Shown piece after piece: positions 1-9,055 of a DNA stretch of 64,000 bases; position 1 is the stretch's first letter, and every line of letters begins with the position of its first letter. The notes under the pieces were generated by a model that saw nothing but the letters and a program-made list of their open reading frames with translations, was not told the DNA's origin and did no database searches. Source of the DNA: Thiomicrorhabdus lithotrophica (GTDB lineage: Bacteria; Pseudomonadota; Gammaproteobacteria; Thiomicrospirales; Thiomicrospiraceae). The stretch is taken from NCBI RefSeq assembly GCF_029201445.1, contig NZ_CP102381.1:1054001-1118000 (forward strand), in the 5' to 3' direction. A program made the translations under genes and the position numbers.

Positions 1-2012
1 CCTTCTGACATTCCAAAACGCATTTTACGGGGTGCTAGGTTCGCTACCATAACGGTTAGTTTGCCAATTAAATCTTCAGGCTCGTAAGCGGATTTAATTC
101 CTGCAAAGACCTGGCGTTGTTCTAAACCGATGTCTAAGGTTAGTTTTAATAATTTTTTAGCTTCTGGAACAGCCTCAGCATTTACAATTTTGGCAATGCG
201 CAAATCAATTTTAACAAAATCATCAATCGTAATTTCTTCAGCAATAGGTTCTAACTCTGCAGGTTGGTTTGATTCTGCCCGTTTTGCAGCATCTTTTTTA
301 GGCTTTTTGTCGCCTTTTTTGCCATCAGGAACTGAAGACGCTCCAGATAAAGAGTCTGCGGATGCTTCAACCATTTTTTCAATAGCAAGCATTTCTAAAC
401 GCGTTAATAATGCTTTGAACTTGGTGATTTCATGACCCATAAGCGGTTGTTTAACATCATTCCAGTTCCAAGCCTCTAGGTTTAAAAAGGCTTTTGACTT
501 GTCTGCTGTTTCAGGAATAACAGGTGCAAGATAGCTCATAAGTACGCGGAATAAATTAATACCTACACTAACTGATTCAAGTAATTCAGCTTCTTTGCCT
601 TCTTCTTTGGCTAAAACCCAAGGTGCTGTCTCAGCAATGTATTCATTCGCTTTATCGGCAAGCGTCATGATTTCACGCATAGCGTGACCATATTCACGTT
701 GTTCATAAAGGTTGGCGATATCTTCAGACTTATCTGCAAAAGATTGATATAACGCTTCTGCATCAGCTGACCAGCTAGTCGCTAATTTACCATCAAACTT
801 TTTAACAACAAAACCTGCACAGCGACTAGCGATATTAACCACTTTACCGACTAGGTCTGAGTTAACACGCTGTGCAAAATCTTCAAGGTTTAAATCGATA
901 TCATCAATACGACCAGAAAGTTTTGCAGCATAGTAATAACGTAAGTACTCAGGGTTTAAGTGTTCAAGATACGTCTTGGCCATAATGAATGTGCCACGAG
1001 ATTTAGACATTTTTTGTCCATCAACGGTTAAGAAACCGTGAGCATAGACGGCGTCAGGCGTTCTAAATCCTGCGCCGGAAAGCATAGCTGGCCAGAAAAG
1101 TGCGTGAAAGTTAATGATGTCTTTACCAATAAAATGATACAACTCCGCTTTAGAGCCTTCTTTCCAGTATTCGTCAAAATCTAAGCCCGATTTATCGCAG
1201 TAGGCTTTAAAGCTAGACATGTAACCTATTGGCGCGTCTAACCAAACATAGAAAAATTTATCTTTTTCACCGGGGATTTCAAAACCAAAATAAGGTGCAT
1301 CACGAGAAATATCCCAGCCACGCAGACCGGTTTCTAACCATTCGTCTAATTTATTAGCAATTTGAGGTTGCAAATGACCAGCGCGTGTCCATTCCTTAAG
1401 CATATCTTCAAACTGTCCAAGTTCAAAAAATAGGTGGTCAGTCTCTTTTTCGATAGGGGTTGCACCAGAAACGGCTGACTTCGGATTGATTAAGTCTGTT
1501 GGGCTGTAAGTTGCACCACACACTTCACAGTTATCACCGTATTGGTCTTCTGCCTTACATTTAGGGCAGGTTCCTTTCACAAAGCGGTCTGGTAAAAACA
1601 TCTCTTTTTCTGGGTCATATGACTGAGTAATTGTTTTACGAGAAATATAGCCTTTTGCATTTAATTGGTTGTATATGTACTCTGCAAAATACTTGTTTTC
1701 AGGTGAATTTGTGCTGTGGTAATGATCAAACTGGATGTTAAAACCAGCAAAGTCAGCTTGATGTTCTTCAGAAGATTTTGCAATTAATTCTTCAGGAGTA
1801 ATGCCTTCCGCTTGAGCTCTAAGCATAATTGGTGTTCCGTGTGCATCATCAGCACAAACGTAGGTGCATTGATGACCACGCATTTTTTGAAAGCGCGACC
1901 AAATGTCAGTTTGGATATATTCAACAAGGTGGCCTAGATGAATTGGGCCATTTGCATAAGGTAATGCACTTGTGATTAATATTTTTCTTGGGGTCGATTG
2001 CAGGTCTGACAT
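1..2012 (-). CDS. metG: Methionyl-tRNA synthetase, C-terminus cut by window edge
   Basis: Charges tRNA-Met with methionine in the cytoplasm. The minus-strand frame opens at the ATG complementary to 2010-2012 and runs off the left edge, about 670 codons. The class I HLGH signature is at residues 25-28. A four-cysteine zinc knuckle (CPKC...CEVC) lies near residues 146-162, and KMSKS is at residues 334-338 (complement of 999-1013). The frame ends in the C-terminal tRNA-binding domain ([10 protein letters not shown]). E. coli MetG has 677 residues, so a few tens of residues are missing. It is transcribed away from the STAS gene, so 2013-2317 holds divergent promoters. Identification is secure. 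Confidence 0.97.
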   Translation of the reverse strand, partial: MSDLQSTPRKILITSALPYANGPIHLGHLVEYIQTDIWSRFQKMRGHQCTYVCADDAHGTPIMLRAQAEGITPEELIAKSSEEHQADFAGFNIQFDHYHSTNSPENKYFAEYIYNQLNAKGYISRKTITQSYDPEKEMFLPDRFVKGTCPKCKAEDQYGDNCEVCGATYSPTDLINPKSAVSGATPIEKETDHLFFELGQFEDMLKEWTRAGHLQPQIANKLDEWLETGLRGWDISRDAPYFGFEIPGEKDKFFYVWLDAPIGYMSSFKAYCDKSGLDFDEYWKEGSKAELYHFIGKDIINFHALFWPAMLSGAGFRTPDAVYAHGFLTVDGQKMSKSRGTFIMAKTYLEHLNPEYLRYYYAAKLSGRIDDIDLNLEDFAQRVNSDLVGKVVNIASRCAGFVVKKFDGKLATSWSADAEALYQSFADKSEDIANLYEQREYGHAMREIMTLADKANEYIAETAPWVLAKEEGKEAELLESVSVGINLFRVLMSYLAPVIPETADKSKAFLNLEAWNWNDVKQPLMGHEITKFKALLTRLEMLAIEKMVEASADSLSGASSVPDGKKGDKKPKKDAAKRAESNQPAELEPIAEEITIDDFVKIDLRIAKIVNAEAVPEAKKLLKLTLDIGLEQRQVFAGIKSAYEPEDLIGKLTVMVANLAPRKMRFGMSE

Positions 2013-2317
2013 TATTGGTTATCCACTTTACATTTTTTGTTTTAGGTACGGTTTTGTTTGATTGTTTTATCTGTTTTTTTAAGCATTTAATATCGCTAAA
2101 AAAAAGCCGTTGCCTAATTCTTTAAATTAGCCCGATATTATAGTGTTTTTTACGCTTTTTGTATGGATTGTTTACGTAATAATGAAGAGTCGAAAGGTTT
2201 TTGTTAAAAAATAAGGTAAAAGTCTGAATAAGGGTTTTTTTAATTTTATCTCTCGGGTATGCTTGCTTTTAAATCTGCTTAATTGCAGAGTTTTCTATTA
2301 TTTAAAGAAGCGTTTAA
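2013..2317. other. AT-rich divergent intergenic region
   Basis: This 305-bp gap separates the divergent metG and STAS genes. It is very AT-rich, with several T and A runs and a short inverted repeat CTAATT/AATTAG near 2114-2130. I see no ORF or RNA gene. It presumably carries both promoters, but no convincing -35/-10 pair stands out. Confidence 0.5.
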
Positions 2318-2626
2318 ATGGCTATTGATGTAAAAGAAAAAAATAACCTGATTACTATTCAATTGAATGGAAGTTTTGACGTTAGTCAGTATGAAAAGTT
2401 TAAATCGATTTGCGAAGGTTATAAATCACCTGAGTATAAGTTTGAAATCGATTTTAAAAATACCGTTTATATGGATAGTTCTGCTTTGGGTATGCTATTG
2501 CTTTTACGCGAACAGACCAAGGGGGATAAAGAGAAAGTCCAATTAATAAATGTCAGCGGTACAGTTTTAAGGATACTCGAAATGGCGCATTTTAATCAGC
2601 TATTTAATGTAGAGACAGTTGATTAA
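2318..2626 (+). CDS. STAS-domain protein (anti-sigma factor antagonist type)
   Basis: Single-domain STAS protein of 102 residues, the size of SpoIIAA/RsbV-type antagonists that bind partner-switching kinases. The loop MDSSALGMLL (about residues 51-60) carries the conserved serine that is phosphorylated in the family. No anti-sigma kinase or phosphatase gene is adjacent; the neighbours are metG (divergent) and mrp (convergent), so its partner must be encoded elsewhere. A lone STAS protein may regulate sigma factors, secretion or biofilm pathways. The sequence does not say which. Confidence 0.85.
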   Translation: MAIDVKEKNNLITIQLNGSFDVSQYEKFKSICEGYKSPEYKFEIDFKNTVYMDSSALGMLLLLREQTKGDKEKVQLINVSGTVLRILEMAHFNQLFNVETVD

Positions 2627-2690
2627 TTTAGGTGCCTTATTTATGTTTGTACAAAACAAATTAAGCACCGTTAATTTATCCGTATAAAAT

Positions 2691-3815
2691 CTAGTTGTTT
2701 TGAATCACAATATTTGGGAATACGTTGGCGTAGTTGCGTTTTTTTATGCCAATTTGAGCACTGATTTTATGTGCCATATGACGATACTTTTGTGCAATCT
2801 CGCTGCTTGGCTCTGCAGTAACAGTGGGTTTGCCTTGGTCAGCCTCTTCTCTGATTCTCTTGTCTAATGGTAAAGCACCTAAAAAATCTACTTTGTATTG
2901 TTTGGCCATCTCTTCACCACCGTGAGCACCAAAGATTGCTTCTTCGTGACCACAGTTACTACAAATATGCGTACTCATATTTTCAATAATCCCTAAGACA
3001 GGAATTTCGACCTTTTCAAACATCTTTAAGCCTTTTTTAGCATCAATCAAAGAAACTTGTTGAGGTGTGGTGACAATCACCGCGCCTGTCACTGGGATTT
3101 GCTGAGAAAGCGTTAGTTGTACGTCACCTGTTCCTGGTGGGAGGTCAATAACGAGATAGTCTAAGTCGCTCCAGTTAGTTTCTTTTAGTAGTTGAGTCAA
3201 CGTTTGGGTAACGATTGGACCACGCCAAATCATTGGTGAGTCTTCTTCAATTAAGGCACCAATTGACATGACTTGTAATCCATAAGCCGGTAAAGGTTGC
3301 ATGCTTTTGCCATCTTCAGATAAAGGCTTTTCTTTTATGTTTAACATGGTTGGAATACTTGGCCCGTATATATCGGCATCTAGTAAACCTACGTTTGCCC
3401 CTTCTTGCTGAAGTGCGAGGGCGATGTTAACAGATGTGGTTGATTTACCGACGCCACCTTTACCTGAGGCAATCGCGATGATGTTTTTGATGTTGGGTAG
3501 AGGAGAAACGCCTTTTTGTGCATCGTGAGAAACGATTTTAGTTTCAAACTCAATTTCTATTGTCTCTATTTCATCTATTTGTGAAAGCTCATGCTTAATA
3601 TTTTGTTCGATGTTTGGCCATAAACTTTTGCATGGATATGGCAAACTCACGGTTAATTTTAAAACGCCTTTTTTAAATTGCAATGCAGATAGCGCCTTAA
3701 GAGATTCTAAATCTTGTTTTGAAGTGGGATCGGTGCAGGCTTTTAATTTTTGGCTAATGGTTTCTTGTAGTTCAGCAGATATGCCGTTACCAAAAAGAGT
3801 GTTAAGTATGCCCAT
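2691..3815 (-). CDS. mrp: Mrp/ApbC-type P-loop ATPase, Fe-S cluster carrier
   Basis: Cytoplasmic iron-sulfur cluster carrier of the Mrp/Nbp35/ApbC family, 374 residues, close to E. coli Mrp. An N-terminal MIP18/DUF59-like segment (about residues 1-95) precedes the deviant Walker A motif SGKGGVGKST (about residue 117). The family CXXC pair appears as CSNC in the C-terminal half and would bind the bridging cluster between protomers. The gene converges on the STAS gene and diverges from mutL. In many gammaproteobacteria mrp lies next to metG, and here only the small STAS gene separates them. Confidence 0.95.
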   Translation of the reverse strand: MGILNTLFGNGISAELQETISQKLKACTDPTSKQDLESLKALSALQFKKGVLKLTVSLPYPCKSLWPNIEQNIKHELSQIDEIETIEIEFETKIVSHDAQKGVSPLPNIKNIIAIASGKGGVGKSTTSVNIALALQQEGANVGLLDADIYGPSIPTMLNIKEKPLSEDGKSMQPLPAYGLQVMSIGALIEEDSPMIWRGPIVTQTLTQLLKETNWSDLDYLVIDLPPGTGDVQLTLSQQIPVTGAVIVTTPQQVSLIDAKKGLKMFEKVEIPVLGIIENMSTHICSNCGHEEAIFGAHGGEEMAKQYKVDFLGALPLDKRIREEADQGKPTVTAEPSSEIAQKYRHMAHKISAQIGIKKRNYANVFPNIVIQNN

Positions 3816-3959
3816 GCGTCTACCTTTGTGAGTGATGTTTGTTGGTATGATTTTTAAGTGACGCTATTTTAACAGTTATGTGTGTTATAAAAAATGGCCT
3901 AATTACAAGGGATTTTTATTCTCCTGTGAATTGAATTTAAAATAGTCGATGAAATAGTT

Positions 3960-3971
3960 ACCAGGCCTGGT
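3960..3971. repeat. Dispersed palindrome ACCAGGCCTGGT, exact copy
   Basis: Exact 12-bp palindrome in the mrp-mutL divergent intergenic region, about 107 bp before the mutL start. First of 11 exact copies in this window. Confidence 0.9.
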
Positions 3972-4077
3972 TGTTTTTAATCTATTTCTGAGGGCTTTAA
4001 AGCTACATAATGATGTTATAATTTTGCGTGTTTTTAGTTTGCACATAGTCCAAGAATAAAGGAACCTCTACTCCAGA

Positions 4078-5982
4078 ATGAGACAGATAATTGAACAGTT
4101 ACCAAGTTATTTAGCGGATCAGATTGCCGCTGGAGAAGTGGTTGAACGTCCTGCGTCGGTAGTTAAAGAGTTACTAGAGAACGCGCTTGATTCGGGTGCG
4201 ACTCAAATTGAAGTTCTGGTGGAAGAGGGGGGAGAAAAGTCTATTACCATTCAGGATAATGGTTTAGGTATTCCTCAAGCAGAATTATTGTTGGCTGTGA
4301 GTCGTCATGCAACGAGTAAAATTAAAACGGGAGCGGATTTGGCATCGGTTGCCACGCTTGGATTTCGTGGTGAGGCATTGGCGAGTATTAGTTCTGTTTC
4401 TCGTTTTGAAATTGTCAGTCGTCATGAATCGGAAGCCGCTGGTTGGAAGCTTTCGGCGGAAGGTGAGGGAAGATGGGGAGAGCCTCAACCAACGGCAGGT
4501 AAAATTGGAACCAGAGTGACCGTTAGTGATCTGTTTTTTAATACACCTGCAAGAAAGAAGTTTTTACGCACGGCTAAAACCGAGTTCTCACAAATTGATC
4601 AACTTGTGAAACGCGTCATGTTAAGTCGTCCTGAGGTTGGTTTTAAGCTTGTTCATAATCATAAAGTAGTAAGACAGGTTTTTGCAGTCACTGATGAGGC
4701 GAGCTTGCAAAAACGTTTAAGTCAGTTAATGGGTGCAAGCTTTGTTCAACAGTCCCTTGCCATTGCTTTTGAAACTCAGGATATTAAATTGTCTGGCTGG
4801 GTGGGATTGCCTACCTTTAATCGAAGTCAGACCGATATGCAGTACATCTTTGTCAATGGTCGTATTGTTCGCGATCGCTTGCTTTCTTACGCAGTTAAGC
4901 AAGCTTATGCTGATGTTATGTATCACGGACGACATCCTGCTTATTTGATATTTATAGAAATGCCACATGATTTGGTGGATGTAAATGTACACCCGGCAAA
5001 ATATGAAGTGCGCTTTGCAAATGGGCGTTGGGTGTATGATTTTTTACGCCGCAGTGTTAGAGAAGCGGTGGCAAAACCCGTTGTTTCAGAAACGGGGACA
5101 GGTGCGCCATTAGAATCTGTGTTTTCTGGTGGGATGAATCATACACCAGGTTTAGGGGCTAGCTATACATCGAGTGCTTCGGGAGTTTTTCAGCCAAATC
5201 AATCCTCTCAAGAATCTATCTCTTTTCAAGCCCCTGTTGAGCCATTACAGGGTGTGTTGAATAGGGAAAATACTCAAGCTAGCGGCAGTTATAATTCTGC
5301 TCTGGCAGAAATTATTCAGCAGCGCCGTCAAGTTGGTGAAAGTGTCAATACATTGTCTGTGGCTGAAAGTTCGGCTGATTACCAAACTGGTCAGGCTATG
5401 CCGATGTTAGGGTTTGCTAAAGCACAACTTCATGGCGTTTTTATTCTGGCTGAAAATGAGCATGGTCTAGTGTTGGTTGATATGCATGCAGCCCACGAAC
5501 GTGTGGTTTATGAGCGTTTTAAAAGTCAGTGGCAACAAGATAGATTAATTAGTCAGCCACTATTAGTACCTATGGCAATGACGTTTGAGCAGTCGCAAAT
5601 TGCAATATGGGAAGAGTATCAAACACTGTTTGAAAAGTTGGGCTTTGAATTAGAATCAATAGGGCCAGAGCAGTTAAAGGTGACTGCTGTTCCGGTATTG
5701 TTGGCTAAAAGTGATATACCCGGCCTGGTAAATGACATGATTGCAGATTTAGCTGTGGCAGGTCAAACTCAACAGGTTGAGGAACGTATTAATGAAATTC
5801 TTTCAACCATGGCGTGCCATGGTTCTGTCAGAGCAAATAGGCAGTTAACGATAGCGGAAATGAATGCGCTGTTAAGAGAAATGGAAATAACCGAGCGTTC
5901 AGATCAATGTAATCACGGGCGACCTACTTGGGTACAGCTCTCTTTGGATCAGCTTGATAGTCTGTTTATGCGTGGTCAATAA
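4078..5982 (+). CDS. mutL: DNA mismatch repair protein MutL, endonuclease type
   Basis: Links mismatch recognition by MutS to strand excision. The N-terminal GHKL ATPase has the catalytic Glu in ELLENALD (about residue 34), DNG at 60-62 and GFRGEAL at 95-101. A low-complexity Ser/Gln linker follows at about 345-440. The C-terminal domain has DMHAAHERVVYE (about residue 467), which fits the metal-binding pattern D-x-H-A-x2-E-x4-E of nicking MutL proteins. ACHGSVRA (about 579) and CNHGRP (about 610) are the companion motifs. E. coli MutL lacks this set and relies on MutH. The stop codon directly abuts the miaA start codon. Confidence 0.96.
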   Translation: MRQIIEQLPSYLADQIAAGEVVERPASVVKELLENALDSGATQIEVLVEEGGEKSITIQDNGLGIPQAELLLAVSRHATSKIKTGADLASVATLGFRGEALASISSVSRFEIVSRHESEAAGWKLSAEGEGRWGEPQPTAGKIGTRVTVSDLFFNTPARKKFLRTAKTEFSQIDQLVKRVMLSRPEVGFKLVHNHKVVRQVFAVTDEASLQKRLSQLMGASFVQQSLAIAFETQDIKLSGWVGLPTFNRSQTDMQYIFVNGRIVRDRLLSYAVKQAYADVMYHGRHPAYLIFIEMPHDLVDVNVHPAKYEVRFANGRWVYDFLRRSVREAVAKPVVSETGTGAPLESVFSGGMNHTPGLGASYTSSASGVFQPNQSSQESISFQAPVEPLQGVLNRENTQASGSYNSALAEIIQQRRQVGESVNTLSVAESSADYQTGQAMPMLGFAKAQLHGVFILAENEHGLVLVDMHAAHERVVYERFKSQWQQDRLISQPLLVPMAMTFEQSQIAIWEEYQTLFEKLGFELESIGPEQLKVTAVPVLLAKSDIPGLVNDMIADLAVAGQTQQVEERINEILSTMACHGSVRANRQLTIAEMNALLREMEITERSDQCNHGRPTWVQLSLDQLDSLFMRGQ

Positions 5983-6963
5983 ATGTTTGAAGATAGCAAA
6001 ATGAATTTAGTAAAAAAATTAATTGAAAATAAACAATGTTTGGCAATTATGGGGCCTACCGCTTCGGGTAAAAGCCAGCTTTCAATGCTGCTTGCTGAAG
6101 AATTACCCATCGAAATTATTAGTGTCGATTCGGCATTAATTTATAGAGATATGGATATTGGTACTGCAAAACCCACACAAGCAGAGTTAGAGTTAGTTCC
6201 ACACCATTTAATTAATACTCACGATGCAGCTGAAACTTATTCGGCATCCGAGTTTGTGGATGATGTAAATCGGCTGGTAAAGGAAATATTTAATCGTGAA
6301 TGTTTACCCGTTTTGGTGGGTGGGACCATGATGTACTTTAATGCCTTGCAGCAAGGTATGTCTGACCTACCATCAGCAGATGAAAAGATTAGAGAGTATT
6401 GGCTTAATATTTGGAATGAAACACCAGATCTTTTACATGAGAAGTTATTAGATATTGACCCTGTTTCAGCCGAACGCATTCACAAAAATGACCCGCAGCG
6501 TTTAGTTCGAGCTATTGAAGTTTATGAATTAACGGGTAAAACGCTCACTGAGTTTAGAGCTGAGCCTAAAAAGGGTTTACCTGATTTTGAGTTGATTAAA
6601 GTAGCCTTGATTCCAGAAGATAGGGCTAAGCTACACCGACAAATTGAACAACGCTTTTTAACGATGATTGAATCTGGTTTTTTACAAGAAGCGAAAGGGT
6701 TGTTTGAACGTAGTGATTTAAATGAAGATATGACATCGATTCGTAGTGTTGGATATCGCCAGGCCTGGTTATTTATGATGGGTGAATATGATTATGACAC
6801 TTTTATAGACAAAGGCTTTGTTGCTACCAGGCAGTTAGCAAAAAGACAGCTTACTTGGTTAAGAAAAGAGCCAAATATCACGGTTATTGATCCATATGAA
6901 ACTACTTCTGACCAAAGAGTTGAGCAAACCTTGGCACTGTTGAAGTTGAAGGCGGGTGCTTAA
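5983..6963 (+). CDS. miaA: tRNA dimethylallyltransferase
   Basis: Transfers the dimethylallyl group to A37 of tRNAs reading UNN codons. The P-loop GPTASGKSQ is near residues 24-32, followed by the IISVDSALIYRDMDIGTAKP segment typical of MiaA. The 326-residue length matches the family. The first ATG directly follows the mutL stop; a second ATG at 6001 would remove six residues and is equally plausible. The mutL-miaA-hfq-hflX order is conserved in gammaproteobacteria. A degenerate dispersed palindrome lies inside the gene at 6758-6769, read as Q-A-W-L. Confidence 0.96.
   Translation: MFEDSKMNLVKKLIENKQCLAIMGPTASGKSQLSMLLAEELPIEIISVDSALIYRDMDIGTAKPTQAELELVPHHLINTHDAAETYSASEFVDDVNRLVKEIFNRECLPVLVGGTMMYFNALQQGMSDLPSADEKIREYWLNIWNETPDLLHEKLLDIDPVSAERIHKNDPQRLVRAIEVYELTGKTLTEFRAEPKKGLPDFELIKVALIPEDRAKLHRQIEQRFLTMIESGFLQEAKGLFERSDLNEDMTSIRSVGYRQAWLFMMGEYDYDTFIDKGFVATRQLAKRQLTWLRKEPNITVIDPYETTSDQRVEQTLALLKLKAGA
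6758..6769. repeat. Dispersed palindrome, 11/12 match inside miaA
   Basis: GCCAGGCCTGGT. Contains the full CAGGCCTGGT core, encoding part of RQAWL in miaA. Confidence 0.8.
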
Positions 6964-7152
6964 GTAAAAAAGGTTGTGACTAAGTATTATTCACTAAGGG
7001 TTTCTATCCGTGAATAAAACTAATTGATATAAATAAACTAAAGCGCTGTGGTATGCTTTTCGCTAAACTTACCCTCGGTTGGCTCAAATAGTCAAAAAAC
7101 GAACAGAATTACTTTATGCACTGTTTGGAATTTTGGATGAGTTCTACAAAAA

Positions 7153-7184
7153 ATACAAAAAAATAAAAATACAAAAAAATAAAA
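7153..7184 (+). repeat. Two tandem 16-bp A-rich units in the hfq leader
   Basis: Two perfect copies of a 16-bp unit (ATACAAAAAAATAAAA) at 7153-7168 and 7169-7184 end 12 bp before the hfq ATG. They span the place where the ribosome binding site would be expected; only AGGAATC at about 7187-7193 remains as a weak Shine-Dalgarno. Such A-rich RNA resembles the A-R-N tracts bound by the distal face of Hfq, so autoregulation is plausible but inferred. Confidence 0.85.
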
Positions 7185-7196
7185 ATAGGAATCATC

Positions 7197-7463
7197 ATGG
7201 AGAATAAGAAAGTGGCTAAAGCATTGCCAATTCAAGACCCTTATTTAAACGCATTAAGAAAAGAGCGTATTAGCGTTTCAATTTATTTGGTTAACGGAGT
7301 GAAACTGCAGGGTAGAGTGGATTCTTTTGACCAGTTTGTTGTTTTGCTAAGAAGTAATGTAACGCAAATGGTTTATAAGCATGCTATTTCTACGATTGTT
7401 CCGATGCGCGATCCAAAGCCATATGAATCATCAAGTGAAGATAAAGAGAACGAAGAAGTTTAA
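7197..7463 (+). CDS. hfq: RNA chaperone Hfq
   Basis: Sm-like hexameric RNA chaperone pairing sRNAs with mRNAs, 88 residues. Sm1 covers the region ending in the V-D-S-F-D-Q-F stretch, and Sm2 contains [10 protein letters not shown]. The C-terminal tail is short and acidic ([11 protein letters not shown]), unlike the long tail of E. coli Hfq. It sits in its canonical place between miaA and hflX. The leader carries a tandem A-rich repeat that may be an Hfq target. Confidence 0.97.
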   Translation: MENKKVAKALPIQDPYLNALRKERISVSIYLVNGVKLQGRVDSFDQFVVLLRSNVTQMVYKHAISTIVPMRDPKPYESSSEDKENEEV

Positions 7464-7607
7464 ATGTTAGAGATCTTTGCATTCACTTCTGCAAAGCTCT
7501 CTTTTAGTTTTGTTTTCTTGATTAATTCCATTAACTGTTTTCTTAATTGTATTAAATTTGATAAAGTGCGCATCTAATTATTTTATATAGGTCGCTTAAA
7601 AGCATTA

Positions 7608-8912
7608 ATGGAATTATTTGATCGTCTTGAACGACGTGAGTTAGAACGTGCTGTTTTAGTTCATGTTGATTTTCGCAATGAAGCTGATCGAGAGGAGCTT
7701 GATGAGTTCTACGAATTAGTGGATTCTGCTGGTGCTGAAATATGCACACTCCTTACGACTAAACGTCAAAACCCCGATTCAAAATACTTTGTTGGTAAAG
7801 GTAAAGCTGAAGAAATTCAACAAGCCGTTGAATTATATGAAGCGGATGTGGTTATTGTTAACCATGCCTTAACACCTGCTCAAGAACGCAATCTCTCTGA
7901 ATTAGTTGGTTGTCAGGTGCTGGATAGAATAGGATTGATTCTCGATATATTCGCACAGCGCGCTCGTTCACATGAGGGTAAATTACAAGTTGAACTGGCA
8001 CAATTAAAGCGCATGGCTACACGTCTAGTAAAAGGTTGGACTCACCTTGATAGACAAGGTGGAATAGGCGCGAGAGGGCCCGGTGAAACACAGCTTGAAT
8101 CTGATAGACGAATGGTTCAAGGTCGTATTAAACAACTAGAATCTAGAATTGATAAAGTTAAAAAGCAGCGTGATTTAGGGCGTCGTTCTCGTAAAAAGTC
8201 TGAATTACCTACGATTACCATTGTTGGTTACACTAACGCGGGTAAATCAACCCTGTTTAATTATATGACTACCGCGGATGTTTATGCCGAGGACAGATTG
8301 TTCGCTACTTTAGATTCAACATTGAGGCGTGTACATTTACCAGGAGCGGGTCCTGTTATTTTTGCCGATACCGTTGGTTTTATTCGCCATATCCCACATG
8401 ACTTGGTCACGGCGTTTCGTTCAACTCTAGAAGAAACACGTGAAGCCAGTTTGTTAATTCATCTTGTTGATGCGGCAGATATACATCGTGAAGAAAAGAT
8501 GACTGATGTTTACGATGTAATCGCCGAAGTGGGTGCTGATAAGGTTCCTCAGTTAGTTGTGTTTAACAAGATAGATATGCTTGAACCAGCAGTAGAGCCT
8601 CATATTGATTATGATGAAGAAGGTGTTGCTAAGCGAGTTTGGGTCTCAGCCAAGAATGGCTTGGGTGTTGAATTGCTAATGGATGCTGTAGCCTCATTTT
8701 TTAAGGGCACGTTCTATACCGTTGATTTGGTACTTAAAATGGATGCAGGCAAAAAACGTTCGCAGCTTTACGAACTAGGCACAATTCTTAAAGAAGGCTT
8801 TGATGAGGAAGGTAATAGTGAGTTTACAATGCATTTAACCGATTTAGAATGGCAACAGATTAAAAATTGGCCTGAATTAATTTCAGCAGAGATAAAAACA
8901 TCCGAAGATTGA
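7608..8912 (+). CDS. hflX: Ribosome-associated GTPase HflX
   Basis: GTPase that splits stalled ribosomes during stress. The N-terminal HflX domain (to about residue 190) contains the glycine-rich GGIGARGPGE linker. The G domain has GYTNAGKST (G1), DTVGF (G3) and NKID (G4). The length of 434 residues is usual for the family. It is preceded by hfq and followed by hflK and hflC, the conserved order. The chosen ATG at 7608 begins the conserved MELFDRL start. Confidence 0.96.
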   Translation: MELFDRLERRELERAVLVHVDFRNEADREELDEFYELVDSAGAEICTLLTTKRQNPDSKYFVGKGKAEEIQQAVELYEADVVIVNHALTPAQERNLSELVGCQVLDRIGLILDIFAQRARSHEGKLQVELAQLKRMATRLVKGWTHLDRQGGIGARGPGETQLESDRRMVQGRIKQLESRIDKVKKQRDLGRRSRKKSELPTITIVGYTNAGKSTLFNYMTTADVYAEDRLFATLDSTLRRVHLPGAGPVIFADTVGFIRHIPHDLVTAFRSTLEETREASLLIHLVDAADIHREEKMTDVYDVIAEVGADKVPQLVVFNKIDMLEPAVEPHIDYDEEGVAKRVWVSAKNGLGVELLMDAVASFFKGTFYTVDLVLKMDAGKKRSQLYELGTILKEGFDEEGNSEFTMHLTDLEWQQIKNWPELISAEIKTSED

Positions 8913-9055
8913 GCATATAATACAAACAAACTTGTTTATAAAAAATTTTAATAGGTGACATTTGTAGTGTTACTCTCTAAAATATCGTAATTACAAATCG
9001 CGTTTTGTTATTTAGACAAAACAGCATAACCAATGTGAAAGCATGGAGTAGTTTA

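Noticed and set aside
130-435. Plus-strand open frame opposite metG
   Set aside because: It is antisense to the conserved MetG frame and has no ribosome binding site or recognisable motif; the same holds for the many other shadow frames opposite dnaE, sdhA, icd, clpA and infB.
9005-9055. Upstream TTG start extending HflK by 17 residues
   Set aside because: The ATG at 9056 has a well-placed GGAG and begins the conserved family start; the extension has neither.
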